NCBI GenBank assembly: GCA_964577935.1
Contig: CAZOAJ010000004.1
Coordinates: forward strand, 73,277 to 137,276
Origin: JABDGV01 sp964577935
GTDB taxonomy: Bacteria; Chlamydiota; Chlamydiia; Chlamydiales; FEN-1388
Length of the DNA stretch: 64,000 nt
Direction of reading: 5' to 3'
Below the pieces are notes generated by a model. It did no database searches. It was not told where the DNA came from and saw only the letters and a program-made list of their open reading frames with translations. Made by a program: the position numbers and the translations under genes. Below are positions 53,500 through 61,520 of the stretch, one piece after another. Position 1 is the first letter of the stretch. Each line of letters starts with the position of its first letter.

Positions 53500-54060
53500 T
53501 TATCTAACAACAACCTCGTCCATTAATTTGGCTCGGCCATCTTCCGCCATGGTAAAAATAGCAATCACACGAACAGTTTTAACTATAGTACCATTCTTAT
53601 CGGTCTTATTGAGAATGTACTTGACAGCGATTTTCTTTTGATCTTTCGAAATAACAACATCTTGAAATGGTATGCCGCCAGAGGTGGTAAGGTCTTGATG
53701 GCGAAACTTTTCAAAGTGGCTTGCTAATTGCGGGTATCCATTTGTGATGTCTACACCATTCATATGCATAATAAAATCTGGTGTAAAATAGAGGGAAATT
53801 TCTTCGTGAGGAAAAGGGTTCGCAGGGTTTGAAATAGCGTTGAGCCATGCATACATCCTGCCAACCTTGACAATCAACTCTCTTTCTTTATCATCAAACG
53901 TGTTGATATTAATATTTGGCCCCAAATACTTCTGAATTTCTTCATCTTTATTATTGATCTGTTCTAAGCGCTCGGAAGTCAAAGCATCTGAGGCGTAGGC
54001 CATTGAAGTTATGCAAAGCATCGTTAATGCCATTAACATCGATATTTTTTTCATGTACAC
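53500..54060 (-). CDS. Exported SnoaL/NTF2-like protein
   Basis: A 186-aa protein with a clear signal peptide (ISMLMALTMLCITSMAYA). The mature part reads as an NTF2-like cone: a helix region RMYAWLNAI, then IMHMNGVDITNGYPQLASHF (SnoaL-like core), QDVVISKDQKKIAVKYILN, and a C-terminal RVIAIFTMAEDGRAKLMDEV. Such folds act as small enzymes or binding proteins; the activity is unknown. Probably co-oriented with the GyrI-like gene downstream. Confidence 0.7.
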   Translation of the reverse strand: MYMKKISMLMALTMLCITSMAYASDALTSERLEQINNKDEEIQKYLGPNININTFDDKERELIVKVGRMYAWLNAISNPANPFPHEEISLYFTPDFIMHMNGVDITNGYPQLASHFEKFRHQDLTTSGGIPFQDVVISKDQKKIAVKYILNKTDKNGTIVKTVRVIAIFTMAEDGRAKLMDEVVVR

Positions 54061-54178
54061 ACCTCATTTATTTTTTTTAAAATCCAATTTTTTATTCAAT
54101 TTACTAAATAGAAGTTCTAAGTGAATTCGGAAAGAGAGGAAATTGAGATAACCATTTTTTCCTCGTGTCCCAAATAGT

Positions 54179-55432
54179 CTAAAAATCACTGAAGGTTCGT
54201 ATAATCGAACGACACTTCTCAATCCTATAAAGATAAATCTGTTCGATAATTTTATGGGTTTGCTTATCTAATTTATCTTCCATATGGCTATACCAGGCAA
54301 AGAATTTCAACATATCAACCAATTGAAAAAAGGCCATTTGCTGGTTCGTAGGAAAAGAGGAAGATTGAGCTGTATAAGCATTCATAAAGGCAGTCCACAA
54401 GACATCTATTTCTTTACTGGATAATCCCCAAATCGCTTTTAAACAGAGCTGATTGTATACCTGAGCAATATCAAAAAAAGGCAACCCAATAGGGTTTCCT
54501 TTCGGACCAATAGTTTCAGTCCCGGTATCAATAAGATGAAGATCTCCTGAACTCAAGTTTGCAATAAAATTGCCGGCATGAGCATCAGTATGCATATACC
54601 CTAGATCAAAGGGCTGAGATGTTGCCTGAATCCACTTATCTGTTTTTATAACGATTTGCAGCTCCTGAGCCAAAGAAACCCCTTCAGTTCGAGACTTAAG
54701 AAAAGAAATGGATGTGCTGAGTAATTTCTCTAACGTCTGAAGGTGAATCGAAGGAACAGACATATTGGCAGCCCGTTTCTGATAGTGAAACTGAGCAAGC
54801 CCATGCCCCATTTGCGCATTAATTTTCTGTAATAGGACTAAAAGATCATTTCGTTCTTGAGAGCCATGCTTTAAGTGGAAAAGCTTAATAAAGAGATCTT
54901 GAACGGTTACTCCATCAACAAACTCTATTCCTATCAAAAAGTATCTGTCTTGTCCAATTTGGGTCGAGCCAATCTCGTAAAGCCTTGGGAATTTTAAATA
55001 TGAATTTACATTTTGGTTATATGTATAGAGGGTCAAAAACTCTTTCGAAAAAGCCCCACTTCCACCTTTAAATGCTTTTATCACAAGAACTTGCTTTGGA
55101 GAATTCCCCACCTTAAAAATTGGATTACCGCTTAAACCAGTCCATGCCTGCCCGTTGAGAGAAATAATCTCATCAGAAGAAATGGCTCTTTGTAAAATTG
55201 CTTCCGCAAATAGAAGAACTGATTTATCGAGTGATACGCTCTTATCAGTAATTACTTGGCTATTTTCAGCCTTTGCTAATAATTGGTTGTAATCGCCCCC
55301 TAAAGACAAATCCTCAAGACTTGCGATGCAATCAGCATAGTACTGACTTTTGTCAATCAGAGGAGACTCAACGCTTATAATATCTTGAAAGAAGATAGAT
55401 ATTAAAAATATAAATTTAAAAATGGACTTCAT
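54179..55432 (-). CDS. Exported aminoglycoside-phosphotransferase-fold kinase-like protein
   Basis: A 417-aa protein with a signal peptide (FKFIFLISIFFQDIISVES). The C-terminal half contains the APH-type catalytic loop MHTDAHAGNFIANL (Asp and Asn present) and metal-binding IDTGTETIGPKG, followed by LPFFDIAQV. The N-lobe (VLVIKAFKGGSGAFSKEFLTL) offers the ATP-binding lysine. This pattern fits the APH/choline-kinase-like fold. An exported kinase is unusual because ATP is not periplasmic. Substrate unknown. Confidence 0.7.
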   Translation of the reverse strand: MKSIFKFIFLISIFFQDIISVESPLIDKSQYYADCIASLEDLSLGGDYNQLLAKAENSQVITDKSVSLDKSVLLFAEAILQRAISSDEIISLNGQAWTGLSGNPIFKVGNSPKQVLVIKAFKGGSGAFSKEFLTLYTYNQNVNSYLKFPRLYEIGSTQIGQDRYFLIGIEFVDGVTVQDLFIKLFHLKHGSQERNDLLVLLQKINAQMGHGLAQFHYQKRAANMSVPSIHLQTLEKLLSTSISFLKSRTEGVSLAQELQIVIKTDKWIQATSQPFDLGYMHTDAHAGNFIANLSSGDLHLIDTGTETIGPKGNPIGLPFFDIAQVYNQLCLKAIWGLSSKEIDVLWTAFMNAYTAQSSSFPTNQQMAFFQLVDMLKFFAWYSHMEDKLDKQTHKIIEQIYLYRIEKCRSIIRTFSDF

Positions 55433-55534
55433 TTAAAAACCAGAATTTTTCGATGTATTTATAATACTTCCGTCTAACTCTGTCTATTAAATTATCTATC
55501 TTGGTTACTATCGATAAAAGAATGACCTTGCGCA

Positions 55535-56497
55535 CTAAAGTCCGCCATTTGCATTGAGAGCAATATTCACAATATTTTCGTTATTCTTCATATCAAGCCC
55601 AATATATTGAAAGGCCTCTGTATTTTGTTGTACAGCCATGAGAGCTATCTCATAGTTATTTTGTAATCTTTCGCTTGCATATGCAATTAATGTCCCGTCC
55701 TTTGCGATTGCAGCTTTAACAATCTCCTCATTGTCCTGCATTTCTGCCCCAAGATGCTGAAAAGCCTGTGGATCTTGCTGTATTACAAGACGAGCCAAAT
55801 TGAGATTATCTCGTATATCGACACTTGCGAATTGAATTGCAGATGCATAATGCTTCACGGCATTTTTAAAGAAAATTTTGTCATTTTTCAGTTCTTCTTG
55901 AATGTCTTTTAAACAACTTTTACAAACAAACTGGGGCGCCTTATTTAGAACTTTCAGGACAATCAAAGGGTCATTTTTACATTCAGAACTGAATGCTTTA
56001 AAATCCGATTCTTTGATCTTACTTTTCACCTTATTAAGAACTAAGGCGTAAAGAGAATTTGTTTCTGTTTGCAAAAACTCTAGTGGCTCCTCAGCAGCAT
56101 CAAGATACATATGCCATTCATTGGGAAGGCTTTCACACTCAATAATCATTTCTGAATTCTCGCAGTGGAGTGCAGCGTAGTAGTTTTTGAAAAGAAGAAG
56201 ATTTTCTTCTTCGTTGATTCCCACCGCATATCGTTTAGCCTTCTCTAGATCAGGAGCACGAGTCAAATCTTTAATTCGAACTGTAAGCGGCAGAGGATGT
56301 GTGATTTTGCAAATATGTTCAGGAGCATATGAAGCCATCAATTGTGCGATTTTATCGGCAACATTCGCCGATCCAATGAGATAGAATTTCTGTGATGTCC
56401 TTAAAAAGCTCGTGCGCGACTCAAGATCCAAATAATGAGCAATATGGCCCCAAACATCGTCGGAAATTAAATGAAAACTTACTGATGACATGCACAT
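55535..56497 (-). CDS. F-box protein with DUF4116 repeats
   Basis: A 320-aa protein. Residues ~8-45 form an F-box (LISDDVWGHIAHYLDLESRT then SFLRTSQKFYLIG). The C-terminal half holds DUF4116-type repeats of ~50 residues with the signature D-x-E-x-V-x-x-A-I-x-x-x-G (DNEEIVKAAIAKDGTLIAYA, NNYEIALMAVQQNTEAFQYI, NNENIVNIALNANGG). A Cys pair CKSCLKD lies in between. The protein ends one repeat short, perhaps at its natural end. F-box plus DUF4116 occurs in protist-associated bacteria. Either start M1 or M3. Confidence 0.8.
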   Translation of the reverse strand: MCMSSVSFHLISDDVWGHIAHYLDLESRTSFLRTSQKFYLIGSANVADKIAQLMASYAPEHICKITHPLPLTVRIKDLTRAPDLEKAKRYAVGINEEENLLLFKNYYAALHCENSEMIIECESLPNEWHMYLDAAEEPLEFLQTETNSLYALVLNKVKSKIKESDFKAFSSECKNDPLIVLKVLNKAPQFVCKSCLKDIQEELKNDKIFFKNAVKHYASAIQFASVDIRDNLNLARLVIQQDPQAFQHLGAEMQDNEEIVKAAIAKDGTLIAYASERLQNNYEIALMAVQQNTEAFQYIGLDMKNNENIVNIALNANGGL

Positions 56498-56643
56498 TCC
56501 TATTTTTTAATTATTTAAAATAATAATTAAGTTTTACTTGAAAAAAGTAAAAAACACAGGAATAAATATAACTAATTGCAACTTATTTAAAATATGAATT
56601 TATTGACCACAGATTGTCATATTCATACATTTGGTAATTGCGT

Positions 56644-58083
56644 TCAGTTCTTACAATACGTCGCTTTTACGTTCGAGAAAATATTGTTCTTTGCGACATT
56701 GTCTATAGTAACTGTCGTCGGGACAGGATAGCACCCAGTTTGTAAGCATCCGCATTCAGAACAGGGATTGCAGGAAAGAGTTCTTTGAGAATGGTTTAGA
56801 TTCAACACAGCAATTCCATTGCAAGATGAGGAGATGTTATTCCAAACTGAATTAATGTGAAACCAAGAGTCAAATCCGACCTGACATCTTTTCGCAATGC
56901 AATCCTCGTATAGGATATTCAGAGCCGGTACGATAAATTCGATTCTTGGATCTGGAGCCCAGCCAAATCCAGTACCATATCCAAGGCTCGAGCTTTGCTT
57001 TCCATTTTCGTCAAAGACGTTGACCTTTTCAGCTCGGCACCTGATGAATTTAACCCCATCACATTGCGCGCAGCTGAAACCCGTTGCCTGCTTATCCTGA
57101 GGATTTATAGCTGTAATGTTTTTTACCGAACAATCGATTACCTGCACCCCTGATGCGTAGACTTCAATTCCTGTAGCCTTGGCACCTGTTTGCGCAGCCC
57201 CTGCTCCATCCAAAACGTTCTCTATTTTACATTTTTTAACAACGGCATTAAGACACTCAAAAAGGCTCATTCCATGAGCATCATCGCAACATCCTGTAAT
57301 ATTTGAAATCTTGCAATTTTTTATTCGAAGATTTGTGGAAGCCACGGGAACAATTCCAATGGCCGTGTGACCTTCAGTGTTGAGATTATCAATAAACTCA
57401 CTTTGGAGTTTGTTGAGAGTACACGATTTCACTTCAGCAATATCACAGAGCAAATGACCGATCCCAGTACAAGCACCATCTCTGTTGAGCAAGTTCTTGA
57501 TCGAGCAATTCAGGACTTTTGAAGAAATTGTTGCTGTCAATTGAATGGCAGCCGTTGAACCGGTTTTAACGTTGATGTTTTTGACCTTACACTTATTAAT
57601 ATCAACTTTTTTCGAGCGACTTACAAGTATTCCAACGGGGACTGTATAGGTTGCTGTATTTTCTATATTCAATCCATCAACGGTAATATCTTCAATCAAA
57701 AGACATTCGCACTGATCACATTTAATACCTCCAAGAGCCATGTTTTTGATGGTGCCATTTTTGATGGTCAGATCAACCGCTGATGTAGCCACAATTCCAA
57801 TTGTATTAAACGATGTAACCTCACTTTCGAGCATATGGTTTTGCAGATCAAGAACCACGTCACTCGCTGTGATCAAAATCGCCTGTCCATCATCACTTGG
57901 AGTCCATTTGATACTGTTTTTGAAAACATACGTTCCTGGAGCACTTATTACAATGCCGCCTGGAGGAATTTCAGAAATCGAATGAGTTCTCGATGACCTA
58001 TGAGTAGACTTGCAGATTGCATGGACATTCCCATGAAAAGTGAAGCAGAGAAGAATTAAAGTAAGTAATTTTATGATCTGCAT
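56644..58083 (-). CDS. Exported right-handed parallel beta-helix protein
   Basis: A 479-aa protein with a signal peptide (LLTLILLCFTFHGNVHA). The body is made of ~20-25-residue beta-helix coils with stacked hydrophobics and asparagines (IKNGTIKNMALGGIKCD, VDINKCKVKNINVK, LRIKNCKISNITG, VVKKCKIENVL). It also carries an opening GIVISAPGTYVFKNSI segment typical of periplasmic or surface beta-helices. Cys-rich (about 30), including a terminal CNPCSECGCLQTGC. Possible polysaccharide-binding or adhesin; no catalytic motif visible. Confidence 0.8.
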   Translation of the reverse strand: MQIIKLLTLILLCFTFHGNVHAICKSTHRSSRTHSISEIPPGGIVISAPGTYVFKNSIKWTPSDDGQAILITASDVVLDLQNHMLESEVTSFNTIGIVATSAVDLTIKNGTIKNMALGGIKCDQCECLLIEDITVDGLNIENTATYTVPVGILVSRSKKVDINKCKVKNINVKTGSTAAIQLTATISSKVLNCSIKNLLNRDGACTGIGHLLCDIAEVKSCTLNKLQSEFIDNLNTEGHTAIGIVPVASTNLRIKNCKISNITGCCDDAHGMSLFECLNAVVKKCKIENVLDGAGAAQTGAKATGIEVYASGVQVIDCSVKNITAINPQDKQATGFSCAQCDGVKFIRCRAEKVNVFDENGKQSSSLGYGTGFGWAPDPRIEFIVPALNILYEDCIAKRCQVGFDSWFHINSVWNNISSSCNGIAVLNLNHSQRTLSCNPCSECGCLQTGCYPVPTTVTIDNVAKNNIFSNVKATYCKN

Positions 58084-58297
58084 GGTCTTTTCAACTCATT
58101 TTGTCTTATTTATCTACAAAGGCTTTAGCTAAGCGCTTTGTGTTTTAAAAAAATTAATACACACTTTAACAGAGCCTGTCAAGCACAGGGATTACAAATC
58201 TGACTTTAAAAATCTCGTAGGGAAATATACTTTTCTTACACTCGGTGAGCGCTAAAAAGCTCAACAACAAAAATTGATCAACAAAAACTCTGTTTTT

Positions 58298-59182
58298 TCA
58301 AATGGTTTTACATACTTCATCAATAATCCGAAAACATTGAACACTTTCGGGATTGCCTGGATTGGTAAATGCTGCAGCAACTATTAAAGCCTTCCATAAA
58401 GCCCATCCACGAGCACGAGCCCACGTGTCGCCATCTAGAGGAAGCATCGCATGAAAAATCTCACGACTTTTTCCGTTGAATAGGGTCCACGCAATCACCA
58501 GATCACAAGCTGGGTCACCTATTGCCAGCTGTCCGAAATCAATCACTGCTGATATCTTTCCACTTCTTACCAGAATATTACCTACACTGATATCACCATG
58601 AATCCAGACCGAATTTCTTTTCCAAGTGGAACTAAGAGCCATTTCCCAAACACGACTCGTAGCCTTACAATCAATCTTATTATTTAAAATTTTAAGCGCA
58701 TGTTGAACTTCAGGATCATAGGTTGTCAATGATCCCCCACGATAGAAGCTATGCAATCCGGGCGTCGGCCCTCCCGTTGAATCTATCAATTGAAATGCAA
58801 TAAGAAATCGAGCTAGGGAAGCAGCAAATTCGCATAGGTTGTCTACTTTGGCGGATATTGCCGACTCCCCTTCTAACCACTTATAGATTGACCATTTCCA
58901 ATAATATCCATCTCCAGGATTACCCATCGCTAACGGCTCAGGAATCTGCAATGGAAGGAGGGGTGCAAATTGTGGTAGCCATCTATATTCTTTTTCAATT
59001 TGAGGAGCATATTCAGCAGCACTTGGCATACGAACAAGCATTTGATGGCCTAGGTGAAACGTTCTGTTATCCCAGCCACCTATTTCGATAGGTCGAATTG
59101 GAAGGTCTTTCCATTGAGGGAACTGGGCCTCTATTAAACGTCTCACAAGCGGAATATCTATTATTGATCGCTTATCACTCAT
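58298..59182 (-). CDS. Aminoglycoside phosphotransferase-like protein
   Basis: A ~294-aa cytosolic APH-fold kinase. Catalytic loop WIHGDISVGNILV (Asp, Asn) and metal-binding VIDFGQLAIGDPACDL are intact. The N-terminus LVRRLIEAQFPQWKDLPIRP matches a common subgroup of bacterial APH proteins. The start at ATG 59182 fits the family; an upstream ATG (59248) adds a non-conserved extension. Antibiotic resistance, small-molecule or protein phosphorylation are all possible. Confidence 0.9.
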   Translation of the reverse strand: MSDKRSIIDIPLVRRLIEAQFPQWKDLPIRPIEIGGWDNRTFHLGHQMLVRMPSAAEYAPQIEKEYRWLPQFAPLLPLQIPEPLAMGNPGDGYYWKWSIYKWLEGESAISAKVDNLCEFAASLARFLIAFQLIDSTGGPTPGLHSFYRGGSLTTYDPEVQHALKILNNKIDCKATSRVWEMALSSTWKRNSVWIHGDISVGNILVRSGKISAVIDFGQLAIGDPACDLVIAWTLFNGKSREIFHAMLPLDGDTWARARGWALWKALIVAAAFTNPGNPESVQCFRIIDEVCKTI

Positions 59183-59483
59183 GAAAAAAATGTACTCATG
59201 TTCTAAGGATAAATCCAGGCAATAAAAATATTTATGCAAGCTACCCACATTTTAGACAAAGGCCCAGACTCGCCATCCATTCGAATCGTTTAAGACTTTT
59301 CGGAATATGTCTTTATGTGGGTGACTTACTTTAAAAAGCAGACCTTAATGGTCCAAAACAACCGGGAAAAATATAAAAAAACTTATTCTTTATCCTGATA
59401 TTTAGTTATATAGCTATACGCTTATATGCTGCTTCATGTGATGAAGAGTCCGCTACAAACAAGGTCATGTACACGGAAGTAAG

Positions 59484-59816
59484 ATGACAAATCATGTATT
59501 TATTGTTTCTGAATGGCTTCCTAAAGAAAATTGCGAAGAAGAATTGTGGACTTTTTTTAAAGAGTTGATGACTTCAACTAAAAAAAACGAACCCGGTTGC
59601 ATAAGAGCACACGCCACTCGACAAATCCCTCATCCAGGAGCCCCAGGGAAGTCAAAATATAAAATTGTACTTCTTCAAGAGTATGTCAATATCCAAGCTT
59701 TTGACGCCCATTGCGATTCAGATTATGTAAAAAATGCTTTTAAGAAATACATTGAAAATGAAGAAACTTCAATAATTCAAGATTGGTGTTGCAGACTTTT
59801 GAGCGAAGACGAATAG
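59484..59816 (+). CDS. Antibiotic biosynthesis monooxygenase (ABM)-domain protein
   Basis: A 110-aa single ABM domain: an opening strand FIVSEWLPKENCEEEL, then TSTKKNEPGCIRAHATRQ (central helix/strand), YKIVLLQEYVNIQAFDAHC and DYVKNAFKKYI. This is the YgiN-like ferredoxin-like dimer fold, usually involved in oxidation of small molecules without a cofactor. Substrate unknown. No operon partners. Confidence 0.85.
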   Translation: MTNHVFIVSEWLPKENCEEELWTFFKELMTSTKKNEPGCIRAHATRQIPHPGAPGKSKYKIVLLQEYVNIQAFDAHCDSDYVKNAFKKYIENEETSIIQDWCCRLLSEDE

Positions 59817-59847
59817 CGCTATGTGTGAATGTTAATAGTTGTTGTCG

Positions 59848-59875
59848 TCGGCTGTGTTGCGTAAATGCCTGGGAT
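59848..59875 (+). repeat. Dispersed repeat copy A
   Basis: This 28-nt stretch matches copy B (61253-61280) at 26 of 28 positions, in the same orientation. Its core TGTGTTGCGTAAATG resembles a terminal inverted repeat of IS elements, but no transposase is nearby. Confidence 0.6.
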
Positions 59876-60018
59876 GTGTGAAAAATTCTATTTTGTATAC
59901 AAAAACTCTATAAAATCTTAATTATCATTTGGCAAATCTTGCTCCAAATGCAACCGAAACGTCTGTATTTTTTACATGGAGCAGGATTTCAGAAATCCTT
60001 CTAATAACTTAAATTTCG

Positions 60019-60657
60019 ATGAAAAAAATCCCTTTTCTCTGCTCACTGATTTTCTTATGTTCGGATATTCAAGGCGAAGAATTCAGCCACAGAACTTGGA
60101 TCAAAGAATGGGAGATTGATCAAAACTTCCAATCAGAAAACGTCTCTTTAAATACGATCAAGGAAGTTGAGAAAATTGACCCGACGTCAACACGACTGCA
60201 GAAGTTGTATAACTCCCTAGGGGATGAATACATTTCACTCAACAAACTTTCAGAAGCTAATGAGTGCTATCTTAAAGCGATCAACCACAGCGATCGTGTA
60301 ACCGACGACACCGTCTATGCTTATACACAAATAAAAAATTACGAACTGAATATTGATACAGAGCTTGAGCTGTTAATTCTTCATGATATTGGTGATTATC
60401 TAGTCATCTCCAATAATTCTCTCACGGCTAGAGATATGATCACGGTTAAATTATCTGATCGTGAAATTCAAGATCGAAAAGGAGCTTTTCAAGAATTTAA
60501 AAAGCACAATCTCCTTGATAGCAAAGAGGATATCGCGTACGTAAAAGGCTTTTCCCTATTCCGAAAGAAAAAACAATCCCTGAAAAAGAAAAAGCAGTCT
60601 CTGAAACATAAAGTTCGCAAAATCCGGAGAAAATTACCTAGAAAAAGTCGCGACTAA
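60019..60657 (+). CDS. Exported protein with TPR-like part and highly basic C-terminus
   Basis: A 212-aa protein. A signal peptide (FLCSLIFLCSDIQG) is followed by a TPR-like segment (~58-92, RLQKLYNSLGDEYISLNKL then EANECYLKAI). The last ~35 residues are extremely basic (FRKKKQSLKKKKQSLK, HKVRKIRRKLPRKSRD) with a duplicated KKKQSLK unit, which could bind nucleic acid or act as a nuclear localisation signal. No family recognised. Lies between repeat copies A and B. Confidence 0.6.
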   Translation: MKKIPFLCSLIFLCSDIQGEEFSHRTWIKEWEIDQNFQSENVSLNTIKEVEKIDPTSTRLQKLYNSLGDEYISLNKLSEANECYLKAINHSDRVTDDTVYAYTQIKNYELNIDTELELLILHDIGDYLVISNNSLTARDMITVKLSDREIQDRKGAFQEFKKHNLLDSKEDIAYVKGFSLFRKKKQSLKKKKQSLKHKVRKIRRKLPRKSRD

Positions 60658-61055
60658 AATCAATCCGTTAAAGCAAGAATCTGCCTAACAGATAATTAAA
60701 ACAACTTCTTGTAAAAACAGCTTCTTGCTTAAAAACAACCTTGTCATCAGGAACTAGTCAAAACCATAGCCTTTTTGCGATTCTCCTGCTCCCCGACAAA
60801 ACTCTTCCCGGCACATATTTGATGAACCTGGATCACTGTAGGTTTTTGCCTACTTCAGAGAGAAGATGGTTTTTGGCTACATAGCTATCGGGCTAGCCTC
60901 GATTATATGAGAGCCTGTAGAGCGATTTATTTTCCTTAAAACCTGAGCAAGAATTATATAAATCTGAAATTACATAGACCGTACAGGTAATAATTTTATT
61001 TAGAGGATAAAAAATATATTTTCCTAAAAAATTCAATCCCCTTTCCCTAGATCTA
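60658..61055. other. Intergenic region with possible decayed coding
   Basis: About 400 nt without an intact gene. On the minus strand at roughly 60750-60850 a frame reads TYSDPGSSNM.CREEFCRG-like residues without a start codon, so it may be a relic, but this is weak. The remainder looks non-coding. Confidence 0.35.
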
Positions 61056-61241
61056 TTTTAATTGATTCCAAAGTTCATCGAGCTCATCTGCTGGATATGG
61101 TTCTTGTTTTGTTTTTTTCATAAGTGCTTCAAAAAAAGATTCATACTGAGAGCAATAGGCGCATAGCGTTTTACAATTGAGGACAGATAAGGGGTAGTGT
61201 GTCGGGTAATGAAGCTGGGGTTTTTCCTTCGGTATATAATT
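61053..61241 (-). pseudogene. 5'-truncated gene remnant (62 codons)
   Basis: A minus-strand frame runs 62 codons to a TAG at 61053-61055: it reads ..YIPKEKPQLHYPTHYPLSVL, CKTLCAYCSQYESFFEALM, and ends PADELDELWNQLK. It has no start codon: a TAA sits just upstream, next to repeat copy B. The composition (Cys pair, DELWNQLK end) looks like a genuine protein terminus. Probably a gene cut off by insertion of the repeat-bounded segment. Confidence 0.45.
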
Positions 61242-61252
61242 TTAAGGTTTCA

Positions 61253-61280
61253 TCGACTGTGTTGCGTAAATGCTTGGGAT
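61253..61280 (+). repeat. Dispersed repeat copy B
   Basis: Direct copy of A (26/28 identical). Its first 18 bases recur inverted as copy C at 63600-63617, one mismatch. B and C bracket the S9 peptidase gene in the orientation of terminal inverted repeats. Confidence 0.6.
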
Positions 61281-61520
61281 TCAAGAAAAAACCTTTCTTT
61301 ATTCATTAAAATTTTCAGCTAGATCGTGGTTCGGAGCAGGCAAGTATCGCAAAAACAGATCATCCATTTTACATACCGCTTAAAGAGATAACTGATTGCA
61401 ACTGATCTTGTTTTCTATTGCAAAGAGTATTGATTGCCGACCATATCGAAACCGAATATTCGGAATATGTACGTATTTAGCTTAGGAGGAAAGATCATCT
61501 GGCTGTTCTCTTTCGCATAA

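Noticed and set aside
61131..61137. Frameshift at an A7 run in the gene remnant
   Set aside because: Recounting shows the frame is continuous across the run; the remnant lacks a start but is not frameshifted there.
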